Below are positions 21,863 to 31,599 of a DNA stretch of 64,000 bases, one piece after another. The notes under the pieces are model-generated. The model ran no database searches. It was not told the origin of the DNA and saw only the letters and a list, made by a program, of their open reading frames with translations. Positions within the stretch are counted from its first letter, which is position 1; each line of letters begins with the position of its first letter. Origin of the DNA: Laburnicola sp. R22_1 (Eukaryota; Ascomycota; Dothideomycetes; Pleosporales; Didymosphaeriaceae). The stretch is taken from NCBI GenBank assembly GCA_014281115.1, contig JACONQ010000019.1:1612001-1676000 (forward strand), written 5' to 3'. The translations under genes were made by a program, and so were the position numbers.

Positions 21863-23659
21863 ACTTAAGCTAGCGTACATAGTCTCCGGCCACCCGGGGA
21901 TTCCGGCCACCCCACCAAAACGCGACACCCGCACAAAACACGCGATATCTTAACAACGCTTATTATGATTGCCACTGCGTGCACATAGACTCTAGAGTTG
22001 CAGCAGCAGCAGCTACTAAAGCTGTTTCTGAAGCGCTCGATATAGTAGATCTTTGCTGCTAAGCTCCTGCAGCCTCAGCTGCGCGTATAGCCTCTACAAT
22101 AGTCTCTACCTCTGCAAAGCGTCAATTTGGGTCTATTTAAACGCGCTTTCGAGGACGCTGAGAGCTAGTAGTCTGTAGATGATACTCAAGGCGTCTTTTC
22201 TCTAATTCTAGCCCTGCAGCTCTAGCATTTGCAGCTGCTAGCGCCTTACCTGCTTTCTGAAGGAGTAGCCGGGTCCTACGACCTAGATTCTCGACGCTCT
22301 GGACGTCGCGCTGCGCTATATAGAGATCGCGAGGGCCTTGAGGGGTTGAGAGGAAGCTCTGAGGCTGCTGATGAGGCTGCTGCTGATACGTAGGCGTAGT
22401 AGGCCTCTGAGAGACTTGCGACGAGCTGAGCACGTGATTGATGTTGAATGGGCAGATACCAGCAGCCTGCCAGCCAGCTCGAATCACACGCTCTGTGAAG
22501 CCTGCCTCCCTAGCTTGATAGTAGCAGGCGATAAAGCGCTCCTTCTTAACAGGCGCGGCGTCGTCGAGCGATGCAAGCTCCTGGATCTGGCGTCGGTAAC
22601 TAGACTTGATAACGGAGAAAGGGGCGAGATCTAGAGGCTGTAGGACGTGCGAGGTATGCGCAGGTAGGTAGGAGCTCTATTCGATGCTGTTTGCAGAGCC
22701 ATAGGAAGTCTATATCGATGTGGCTGCCATGGCCGTCGAGGATGAGGAGGCGGTACTGGCCATCACCTACAGCTGTCTTAGGGATAAATATGCGCTGTAG
22801 CCACTTAACACCTATCGCTTTCAACGTCTATCCGTTCTCAGAGGTTGTATAGAGCCAGTTAGGTACGTAGGACGAGGGAAACCATGTAGTCTGTAGGGTC
22901 TGGCCTTTGAAGATGACGGCGCAGTGCAGTTTCCGCCCTGCTGCTGATACACACTCGATTATAGAGACCCACTCGCGATTCTCTGGAAACCGAATGTAAG
23001 CCTTCTTCTTCTGGCTACTAGAGAGTACTCTGGTGTTCGTACATACCCCTAGAGCTACACCAGTCTCATCCATATTCCAGATATCCTCTGTACGTATATT
23101 GAGGCGTATTCTAGTCTGCTCAAAGAGCTCTAGAAAGGCGCGTACACGCTCTGGAGTAGCTGAATCAGCTCTCTGAGCCTCTAGCTTTCTGCCGACTACT
23201 GAGGCTATGCGTGGCTGGCGCTTGATGAAGTGGTATAGCCAGTGCTTGCCGACAGGCTGATCGTCGCCGTTCATACGTAGGATTCGATTGGCCATTTCTC
23301 GAGCGCGAGCGTGTGAGGGAGGACAGGCGCGCGCGTCTTCTTCGAGGATCCATTCTACTAGGAAGTCCTCTTGTAGAGGAGTCAGCCGCTGCTGATGCTG
23401 ATGGCTAGTTACGCTGGTAGTCGCGCCACGTAGTCGGTCTTGAAATGTAGATCGAGGAAGGCCGTACGCCTCTGCTGCTGCTCGCTGGCTCTTATAAATG
23501 CCTGTATTGTAATCGCTGATCGCTGATTGTATAGCCAGCTCACGGGCGTCCATATTGATGAGTGTTATGGAAAGAAATCGCGTGTTTTGTGCGGGTGTCG
23601 CGTTTTGGTGGGGTGGCCGGAATCCCCGGGTGGCCGGAGACTCTGTACGCTAGCTTAGT
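21863..23659 (-). mobile_element. pogo/Fot1 element 1, complete with TIRs
   Basis: 1797 bp with long TIRs. From AGTCTCCGGCCACC (21881) inward at least 64 bases equal the reverse complement of the right end, and the similarity extends outward to TA on both sides (21861-21862 and 23660-23661) with one 1-bp length difference. GC-rich and almost free of RIP, so a recent insertion. Each TIR contains CCGGCCACC twice, 17 bp apart (21886 and 21903). It encodes the transposase at 22137-23553. Confidence 0.92.
22137..23553 (-). pseudogene. pogo/Fot1 transposase of element 1, two lesions
   Basis: Reads from the ATG at 23553. Order: psq-type helix-turn-helix (about residues 1-50), CENP-B/Tc5-type HTH (55-125), and a DDE_1 catalytic core with NMDETGV, LLILDGHGSH and PLDLAPF as the three acid positions. 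A C-terminal tail follows with a Leu/Glu helix and a basic end (QRPRKRV). Two lesions: a TAG where Trp is expected (about 22826-22828, normally GWT), and a 4-bp duplication (ACCT doubled, near 22660-22670) that shifts the frame. The frame then continues to the stop at 22137. About 470 residues originally. Non-autonomous unless helped in trans. Confidence 0.88.
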
Positions 23660-23665
23660 TAATTA

Positions 23666-25781
23666 CCCGTTTTTCTCGCTTGACGCACGGGCTCACCTGA
23701 CGCACACTTTTCCAAAAATCCCCACAATTGAAATAGATGTAGCTCCACCAATATGGACCCGATTGAGCAGGCGCTGGCATCTTTGAAATCCTTGGAGCTT
23801 GGAGGAAAAGTTAATATCGCGCAGACAGCAAAAAAGTATGGTGTTGAACGATCTACGCTATCGCGAAGGTGGCGCGGTGTACAGGGCTCCCGTGCAGCCC
23901 GATATGAGAATCAACGACTTCTCAACGACCGTCAGGAGCTAGAGCTGGTACAATACGTTGACGAGCTCTGCCAGCGAGGGCTACCGCCTACGAGAAACAT
24001 GCTACGCAACTTTGCTACTGAAATAAGCAGCAAACAAGCGGGAAGCTCTTGGCCGGATCGGTTTATCAAGCGTTACTATCTCGACCTAGTATCAAAATGG
24101 ACGAATGGCATGGACAAGGATAGGAAGAGAGCTGATTCTGCCTTCAAGTACGCACTCTATTTCGAGCTCTTGAAGCGTAAGATCGAGCAGTACGAGATTG
24201 AGCCACAGCACACCTACAATATGGACGAGAAGGGCTTCCTCATCGGCGTACTATCAAAGATGAAGCGGGTGTTCTCTCGACGGAGGTATGAGGAGGGGGG
24301 AACTAGGCAAATGATTCAGGACGGCAATTGTGAATGGATTACGACAATTGCTTGCATATGCGCTAATGGATCGTCTCTATCCCCAGGCCTTATCTACTAG
24401 GCTGTCTCGGGCAATATTCAAGACTCATAGCTGCAGGATTTTAATCCTACAATACACACGGCCTTCTTTGCTTCCTCTCCTAGCGGATAGACGAACGATA
24501 ACCTTGGGCTTTAATGGTTAAAGACTATCTTTGATCGAGAGACTAAATTAAAGGTTTAACCGCGACAGTATTGACTGCTTATCCTCGATGGCTATGGCTC
24601 CCACATCAATATGAAGTTTATTAAGTACTGCGACGACAACAAGATCCTCCTAGCAGTCTATCCTCCTCATAGTACTCATACGCTGCAGCCGCTTGACGTC
24701 ACTCTGTTCAGGCCACTCTCACAAGCCTACTCGTACGAGGTAGCACGATTTATGGAGGAATCTCAAGCCTTCTCTGCACTTACTAAGCGAGACTTCTTTC
24801 GCATGTTCTAGACTGCGTGGGAGAAAGCTTTTACTGCAAAGAATATCCTCTCTGGCTTTAAATCGTGTGGCCTTCACCCCTTCAAGCCAGAGGTCATCTT
24901 GGAACGATTTAGCCACACTAAGGCTGAGAGACCATCATCCAGCGAGAGCTTGAGGTCTGTCCTTACGGCTGACAATTGGAGGAAGGTTACTAAGATTCTA
25001 CAAGCAGTTGTTAACAACGTATACGACTCTAAGGCTAAGCTGCTCTCACAAACAATCCACTCGCTCTCTACTTAAAATATAATATTGAAACTTGAGGTTT
25101 AAGGCCTTAAAAAAGCGCTAGTCAACAAGAAGAAGCGTCGGAAGAGAGGCAAAGCGCTCTAGCTTGAGCAGCCTCTAGTTCAGGATAGTGGTGCTATCTT
25201 TTGGAGCCCAAACAAGGTGCAGCTAGCGCGTGAGCGTGAAACTCAAAAGGCAGAGGCAGCAGAGGCAGAGAGGCTCCAAAAAGAGGAGGATAGTCAGCGC
25301 AAGGCAATTGAGAAAGCCGAGAAGCAACGAGCTTTAGAGGAGAGGCGTCGTATAAAGGCTACTGCAAAGGAGATCCGGCTTCAAGAGCAAGCGCAGAAGC
25401 AGCAGGAAAAGGAGAACAATAGACAGGCTCAGCTTGCTGCTGCGCAGCTTCAAAAGGACATCCAATTTGCTAAACAGGCTAGAAAAGCAAGGAAGCAGCA
25501 GTCTATTGTCCCTTAGGAGGTTCGTGGCAGCGAGCAATTGGTTGTTGAGGTCATTGAGGCCCCGCAGGCGACAAATCGTCGGGGGCGGCATATCAACCTC
25601 CCTACAAGATATCGTGATTAGATAATCAAGTAGACTTTTTCGCCATACTTGATTGCCTACTACTGTTCAAAATTAGACGATATAGAGATTTGTGTGAGGC
25701 TCAGTAGCTTCAAAAGCATTTGACGATGTTCGGCAAAAACCGTGCGCCAGGTGAGCCCGTGCGTCAGGCGAGAAAAACGGG
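23666..25781 (+). mobile_element. pogo/Fot1 element 2, complete with TIRs
   Basis: 2116 bp. TIRs of about 45-50 bp start CCCGTTTTTCTCGC at 23666 and mirror the end at 25781 with three or four C/T differences. TA on both sides (23664-23665 and 25782-25783). Only AT separates its left TA from the right TA of element 1. TGACGCAC occurs twice in the TIR, 17 bp apart (23681 and 23698). It encodes the transposase at 23753-25621. Confidence 0.92.
23753..25621 (+). pseudogene. pogo/Fot1 transposase of element 2, killed by stop codons
   Basis: One continuous frame of 623 codons with 11 internal stops and no frameshift. Every stop can be derived from Gln, Trp or Arg by a single C-to-T or G-to-A change. 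Order: psq HTH (MDPIEQALASLKSLEL at the start), CENP-B-type HTH (about 60-125), DDE_1 core with NMDEKGFL, LLILDGYGSH and HSTHTLQPLDV, and a long Lys/Glu/Gln coiled coil (about 490-590). Same family as element 3 (56182-58318), whose transposase starts MDPIDAAVEALRSLKL. Confidence 0.9.
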
Positions 25782-25783
25782 TA

Positions 25784-26044
25784 CCCGATAGGAAATTGCT
25801 TAAAACTCTAAAAACGCGTAAAAATCACTATATTCGTCGTTTTTTTAGCTTCAAAAAGCCATCTTAGCGTTAAAAACAACGTTAAAACGGATCAATATGA
25901 TCAGGAAGATCAATCAGGATAATGGCCCTTATCCTGATTGCTGCAAAATTTGTATGGGCGGAGGATTGACCTGATTGATAGGATCAATTGGGCGAAAATC
26001 GATCAAAAACTGATCTCCTGATTGATTGATGGCAACTCTGACCC
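25784..26044. other. flank of transposon cluster, probable hAT end
   Basis: AT-leaning stretch with GATCAATC/GATTGATT simple motifs. Read on minus from 26035 it starts CAGAGTTGCCATCAATCAAT, the form of a hAT terminus (CAG-G at the tip). No coding signal. Confidence 0.4.
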
Positions 26045-26101
26045 CTACCCACCCCACGCGAAGTAGATGGACTCGTTAAAAGGCTCCACAAATTAAAGAA
26101 C

Positions 26102-26503
26102 ATGACCCAACACGAAGTAGATGAAATGGTTCAACTGCTCCGCCAAGTACAGGCCAAGTACTACGCCCACTTCCACCCCCTCTCCCATGCAGGTCTCATT
26201 GACGAACAACTAGCAACCCTCATCAATGCGCAAGTGCGACTTCTCGACGATATAGCTGTGGTCTTCGACGACCGGCTCGACAAAGCGCTCGAAGGGCAAG
26301 GTAAGCGGGATGGGTGCAGGACGGCTTGGACGCCTAGTGAGGAACGTGAGATCAAGGTGTATGAGGTCTTGAAGAAGATGATGTGTAAGTGGGATAGAGT
26401 GGAGCGGGACAGGCTTGGGCAAGGAGGGTGTGGAGGGTGTGATGGAGGGAGTGGTGCGGGAGCGAAGGAGAGGAGGAAGGGATGGTGGGGGGCGAATGTG
26501 TGA
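26102..26503 (+). CDS. hypothetical helical protein, possibly 3' part of a gene split by transposons
   Basis: The frame is open from about 26045. The first Met is at 26102 (133 codons), but the in-frame upstream codons (REVDGLVKRLHKLKN) have the same charged helical character, suggesting the protein began further upstream. The content is amphipathic helix, followed by a Gly/Cys-rich end. It starts immediately after the transposon cluster, whose other side carries the short gene 18865-19089. A split gene is therefore plausible, but no matching target duplication was found. No family recognised. Confidence 0.45.
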   Translation: MTQHEVDEMVQLLRQVQAKYYAHFHPLSHAGLIDEQLATLINAQVRLLDDIAVVFDDRLDKALEGQGKRDGCRTAWTPSEEREIKVYEVLKKMMCKWDRVERDRLGQGGCGGCDGGSGAGAKERRKGWWGANV

Positions 26504-26910
26504 TATGGGCGTGGGAGAGACGGTGGGGAGGGAAGGGGTAGATAGGTTAGGAAATGAATTCTATGACTGGAATTTGATGTGTGCGTTGCGTTGACTCACT
26601 TATGCGTTTCTTGCTTTGTGTGACTCCCATAGGCCCTCATACACACCGTGCCTTCATGAGTCACCCGCGGCGACGTTGCACGCATCCACAGCTTCAAAAG
26701 ACGATGTGATTACGACGACGAAAACCTGGGGAGAGTTAGAAGAAGTACCGCGTAGTGGCATTATCAACCGTAGCGCACGGTGCGTACCAACCTTGCTTGA
26801 TTATCCACAACAAGATATGTAATTCCTGACCCATACTCCTCACTTCGTACAACAACCGCTAAAGAGGTAGCCGAAGCCGAGGTCCCCTGTCCCCACCAAC
26901 TGGGGGCTCC
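26504..26910. other. no gene recognised
   Basis: Convergent intergenic DNA between the 26102 frame and the 3' end of the minus-strand gene at 26911. A 68-codon frame at 26616-26822 has no support. Confidence 0.4.
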
Positions 26911-29217
26911 CTAATTCACGCCCGCCAACCCCGGCAAATCCCTCCACTCCCTCTGCACCTCGGCCACCAAAGCCAAAAACCCCCTCTTCTCCCCCTCGCT
27001 CGCAAACTCGATCTTCGCCCCCGTAACCGTCCTCTTCTTATCCACCGCGGCTGCTGCTCCCCCGCCCCCGACCCTCCCATCCGCGACAACGCTATCTTTC
27101 CGCCCGCTCCCCTTGCCCTCCAGCGGGACCCGCAACCCCTTCACTTTGACTTCTTTTCCGCCCTCGTCTTTGACGCGGATGGGCGTGTTAGCCGAGTTGA
27201 GGTAGAAGGCGAGATAGCCGTTGCGGAATTGGGGTGAGAAGTGGATGAGGGCGATCACGGCGAGCGTGTCGGTGTCTTCCCAGATGCGCAGCGTTTCCAT
27301 GCCGCACATTTGCTCGGCGTAGGAGAAGGCGCCCGAGAGGCCTTCGTGGATGCGGAGCGTCCTGGATGTGCGGTACGTAGCGCGGAGGGTGCGACCCATG
27401 AGTTCGTTTTGGAAGAGCGCGGCACCTTGCTGCGTCAGCTACCTCGGTCCGGTCCAGTTCATAAGTAGGTAGGCACAAGTATACGTACTATGCGCCGACT
27501 CGAAGATGTAATTGATCCACGTTGTTTTGGCCGTCTTGAGCACGCGCTGCCCGTACCTTGTGTCGTGGAATTTGAGCTCGCACGGCACCGTCACGGAGAC
27601 TTTTTCGGGGCTGAAGTAGCTCGAATAGGGAACGTACATTTCGCCGTCTGCCATTTTGAGCTCGAGTCTCACGGTTTTGTCGTCGCTGAAGACCCATATC
27701 GATGTCATCATGCGGATGTCTTGCTTTGCGTCGGCGGGTGCTTCGCGCTTGCGCACCACCGCTATGCGGCACTCGTGACAGGCTTCGATCATCTCCACAT
27801 CGCGCGAATCTTCATCCGCCGAGACTTTCTGCGCATACTCGACAGTGGTCCCGCGGCTGAGTCAAGTTAGTTGATGTGCGTAGGCGAGGAAATGCGAAGA
27901 CGCGGATGGATAGCTTACACATCGCAGAGGATAGCCGCATTTCTGAAGGCCACTTTCTCGAATTGCTCTTTCTGGTCCAAAGTCATGGAACTTCGATGCA
28001 ATCGCTTGATCTCTGGTTGCGCGGATTGGTTCAAGCTCAATCCCGAAATCAAAGAAACTGCGTCGGCGTCGGCATCAGGCAACGGCGGAAGCGTTATAGC
28101 AGGCGGTGGTAGCATAGGAGATAGCGCACCCGAGTCTGGCCTGGAGCGCGCTTCCCGTTCTGCCATCGACTTAGCCAGGCCCGATGCTTTGGTGGAAGAT
28201 TGCCGCGACAGATATGCATATCGAAGCGGCGTCTTAGAGTCGCTGGGTTCTCCATCGGACGTTGACGAGGCCATGCTAGCGGAATATCGTGACCCTGGGC
28301 CACCGACGCTAAACTCTGGTATGCGTTTCCGCACCATCGGAGAGGGTTTCCTAGACGTGGGCGGTGAGGACGGTGATGTGCTGTTCAACGCCAGAGAAGC
28401 ATGTGAGTGAGGCGGAGTCTGTGGACGGTTTGCCTTTGGACTCATCCGTGGCGGCAAGGAGTCAGCTGCTGAGTGATTCCCCTGAGGAGATTGAGTCTGT
28501 CGCAGTGAGTAAAGGGGTGCAGGGTTTGGTGAGCTGTTCATCGTGCTTGGAGATGGAGGTAGATGAGAGCGACTGGCAATATCTTGGACGATACGGTTGG
28601 CCTCGTCTAGTTGCTGACTGAGAGAGCGTGTTCGGTGCTGAATGGTATCTACTTGTTCAGCGATAGGGTTGACAACACTTTCGAGCTGGGACAGTGATTT
28701 GCTGCATCGGTCAGTAAGGCATGATCATAGAGGGCAAAAAAGGCTACCTCTGCAATGCCCGCATTGTTAGGTTGATCGTGGTGGCGTGCATCTGAAGCAG
28801 ATGCCGTAGAGTCTGAAGATTGCCTCCGTTCGTGGTCCACATCATGGTTTTGTACTGGGAGAGGACAAGGTCGCTCCAAGACCTCTCGACCGCAAAGCCG
28901 CCCGGAGTTTTAGTTTTCTTGACGATTTGATACTGGTCCACCAGCGATTCCAGGTCATGGACGGCTCGCGAACACGCGTTGATAATGGTGGCCATTCCAT
29001 CTTGGGTTTTGGCATCGGCTTGCTTCAAGAGGCTGTCCTCAGATTCGGCGAAAAGGGCCTCGGCTAGGAGCCTGAGAGCTTTGACCAGAGCGTTGATCTC
29101 GCCTTCGATATCCTGGAATTCGGCTGGCGCCGGGGTCCGGCCTGCTGTGAATTCACGGCCAACCTTCCACGCCGTTTGTGATAGTATTAAGATATCCCCG
29201 ATGCTGGGGACCGGCAT
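26911..29217 (-). CDS. hypothetical 711-residue protein with helical fungal N-terminal module
   Basis: Four exons by eye: 29217-28748, 28701-27919, 27856-27489, 27425-26911. Introns of 46, 62 and 63 nt have donors GTAGCC, GTAAGC and GTACGT. Phases agree and the total is 2136 nt. The N-terminus (MPVPSIGDILILSQTAWKVG, then about 180 helical residues) resembles the N-terminal helical modules of fungal STAND/ankyrin-type proteins, but no P-loop or repeat follows. Residues about 180-400 are Ser/Pro-rich and disordered with a coiled-coil start. The last 300 residues (FSDDKTVRLEL, WEDTDTLAVIALIHF) form a compact beta-rich region possibly PH-like. The third intron ends CAGCAAG; only the downstream AAG keeps the frame. 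Function unknown, perhaps signalling. Confidence 0.75.
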
Positions 29218-30014
29218 CCTGGTGACGGGCGTTACATGAGCGGACAGGGGGAAAACACGTGCTAGGATCGGAAGGGATGGTGTGGTTTGGCTTGGGCAGC
29301 TTCTCAATGAATCTGGAAACAGTGAAAAGGATCAACCGGCCGAGGGGGGCGATATAGGTATAGTAAGAAACGTGGGGGCATGGGAACAGCAGGGTGCATG
29401 GAGCTGGACGGTGAGCGCGTGTAACGTGGGAGCCGCCCGTAGGGCTGGCCGGGGCATGTTGACGGTCAGGATGCTATCCGACCGGTGCTTGAGGTCGCGG
29501 CGGTAGAAACGGTCGAGGGCGGGCGGCGATGGTGGGAGAGCAGCCTGCTGAAGGCACGTGGGGTCAGAAGAGCACAATAATTGGTGTTTTGCGGGGCACT
29601 TGGCGGCTCTCTTCTGCAGTGCTGCAAAGTAGGGCGCAGCGTGCAAACGGCATGGCAGTCATGGCAGGCCTATTTGGGCTCACGTCATTAGGCTGCACAG
29701 AGCTCGGCGCCTACAAACGGCAACACGAGGCAAGCTTCCTAATAGTTTACGGCCCTAGCAGGCGCCACATGCCGCGCGTCTATGCGCACAGCATCCATTC
29801 AATTCATGCAATGATGTACATGTTCGCAGCGCGCTCCACCTGCGGGCTGCGTGCAAGAAAAGAGGAGATGGCCAACCCTCGGCGACACGAGCCTGTCGCC
29901 CGTCTCGTTTCCCGTCTATACATGACCCCCGAAGCCAGATGCGCCGGATTATAATGGTACGGTATTATACAGCGGGCTAGGCCAGCCCTCGGACCCCCAT
30001 GCCTGGTGTGACGG
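29218..30014. other. no gene recognised
   Basis: Upstream region of the 711-residue gene and 3' flank of TOM7. A 141-codon frame at 29529-29954 lacks domains and splice signals. Confidence 0.45.
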
Positions 30015-30274
30015 TTACGCAAGGGGAGAAAAGAGTCTGTTGATGTCAGCCTTCACCGCCATCTCCTTCAGCGGCCCGAGAAGACGCACCGGATGAGCGA
30101 CGGCTTCGGCGTGCTTTGCGAGTACCCGAGATAGAGGATCAGAGGGAGGTAGCCGTAGTGGATGGCGACGCGGGAGACATCGATGATGCGGGCGATGCGC
30201 TCCTGGGCACTGTCAGCTGTGAATGGACGGGGGCGCGTGAAGCGGACCTTGGACTCCTCAGAGAGCTGGAACAT
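30015..30274 (-). CDS. tom7: Tom7, small subunit of the mitochondrial outer-membrane translocase
   Basis: Three tiny exons: 30274-30248, 30202-30090, 30036-30015. Intron 1 is 45 nt (GTCCGC...CCCAG) and intron 2 is 53 nt (GTGCGT...CAACAG). The product is 53 residues, the family size. The protein starts [20 protein letters not shown], then [15 protein letters not shown] (the single membrane helix with the invariant HYG-P) and [15 protein letters not shown]. Tom7 modulates assembly and stability of the TOM complex. Intron 1 has a weak donor and is a multiple of three with no stop, so retention would give a 68-residue form. The conserved Tom7 alignment favours removal. Divergent from SF3B4 across 353 bp. 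Confidence 0.88.
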
Positions 30275-30627
30275 GGTGGGTGAATTGGAGGTGGCTGCAA
30301 CGGGGGCGGAGCGGTGGGGCGGCGAGGACGGGCGTTGCTGGATGGTGAGCTGGGTTGGTGGACGTGTTGATGGACGGTCGTGCTCGGGAGCATTGATGAC
30401 GGGCGACCACAAAATTTCGGGGAGATGGCGCACGTGCCGCCGCGTCTGCCAAGCCGCTAGATGCGGAGAGCTTCAATTTTCGAGCTCTTGCCGCATCTCC
30501 AGCACGACAACAACCCACAAGGCAGGCACCACCCACGTCCCACCCACATTGGCCCGCGCAACGCATACGGAAGGCTCCCCCAGCGTCACACCGCCTATTC
30601 CCGTGCCCCAATCCGCCGCTACCCGTC
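30275..30627. promoter_or_regulatory. shared promoter region of tom7 and SF3B4
   Basis: 353 bp between the two divergent start codons. No clear TATA box was seen. Both products are constitutive housekeeping proteins, so a bidirectional promoter is likely. Confidence 0.5.
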
Positions 30628-31599
30628 ATGGCAGGCCCCGCAGCGCGTCACTGGTGAGTTGGCAGCCTCGCTCACACATGGCTGCATTGCACGATGCTGA
30701 CTTCGGGCAGGGAGCAGAACAAGGAGGCCACCGTGTACGTCGGCAACATCCACGAGGATGTCACCCAGCAGCTGATGACCGAGCTCATGAACCACCACGG
30801 CCGCGTGCGCACCATCAACATGCCCGTCGACCGTGTCAACGGCAAGCACCAGGGCTTCGGCTTCGTCGAGTTCGTGACCGAAGAGGACGCCGACTACGTC
30901 ATCCAGATCCTCAACACCACGCGTCTCTTCAACACGGCGCTCCGGATGAACAAGGCCTCCGCGGACAAGGCGAAGACTGTCGAGGTGGGCGCCGAGCTCT
31001 TCATCGGCAATCTCGACCCCATGGTGGACGAGAGGTCCTTATACGACACATTTAGCCGCTTTGGACAGCTCGTCAGCGCCCCCAAGATTGCGCGCGACGA
31101 GTTCAACATCTCCAAGGGCTATGGCTTCGTCTCGTACGGTGATTTCGACGCCTCGGATGCTGCCATTGCGAACATGCACGGCCAGTACATGATGAGCAAG
31201 CAGATATCGGTGCAATACGCCTACAAGAAGGATGGTCAAGGCGCTCGTCATGGAGACGAGGCAGAACGTATGCTCGCCAAACAGGCAAAGGCGCATGGTG
31301 TCGCCCCAGCTGTCCAGCCCCTACCGGCCCATCTATTCCAAGCGCCAGCAGTGCCCGCGGCCATGAACGCCCCGCTGGCCCCCCGCGGCATCCCAGGCGC
31401 ACCAAACGGGCCAAGCTACGGGGCACTGCCGCCTCGAGGTCCTCCCCAAGGTCCTCCTTCGCTTCCACCACTCCCATCGGGCCTACCGGCTCGGCCTCCA
31501 AGCGGTCCCCCGACGAACTTCTTCGCCCCACCTGGTTTCCATGGAGGCGCGCCTCCTCCGCCCGGCTTTCCGCAGCCTCCTCCGGGTTTTGGAAGGTAG
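30628..31599 (+). CDS. HSH49: splicing factor 3b subunit 4 (SF3b49/Hsh49), two RRMs
   Basis: Exon 1 is 30628-30653 (MAGPAARH plus two bases). The intron 30654-30710 has GTGAGT, a GCTGAC branch and GCAG. Exon 2 is 30711-31599. Product 304 residues. The join gives RHWEQNKEATVYVGN, the hallmark N-terminus of SF3B4/Sap49. RRM1 (about 14-90) has VYVGNI and GFGFVEF. RRM2 (about 101-180) has LFIGNLDP and GYGFVSY. A Pro/Gly/Ala-rich tail (about 215-304) follows. SF3b, in the U2 snRNP, contacts pre-mRNA near the branch site and Hsh49 partners Cus1/SF3B2. Nuclear. Length is near the family minimum and looks complete. Confidence 0.95.

Noticed and set aside
30162..31055. 297-codon plus frame overlapping tom7 and SF3B4
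   Set aside because: It is a shifted shadow of SF3B4 exon 2 joined to antisense tom7.
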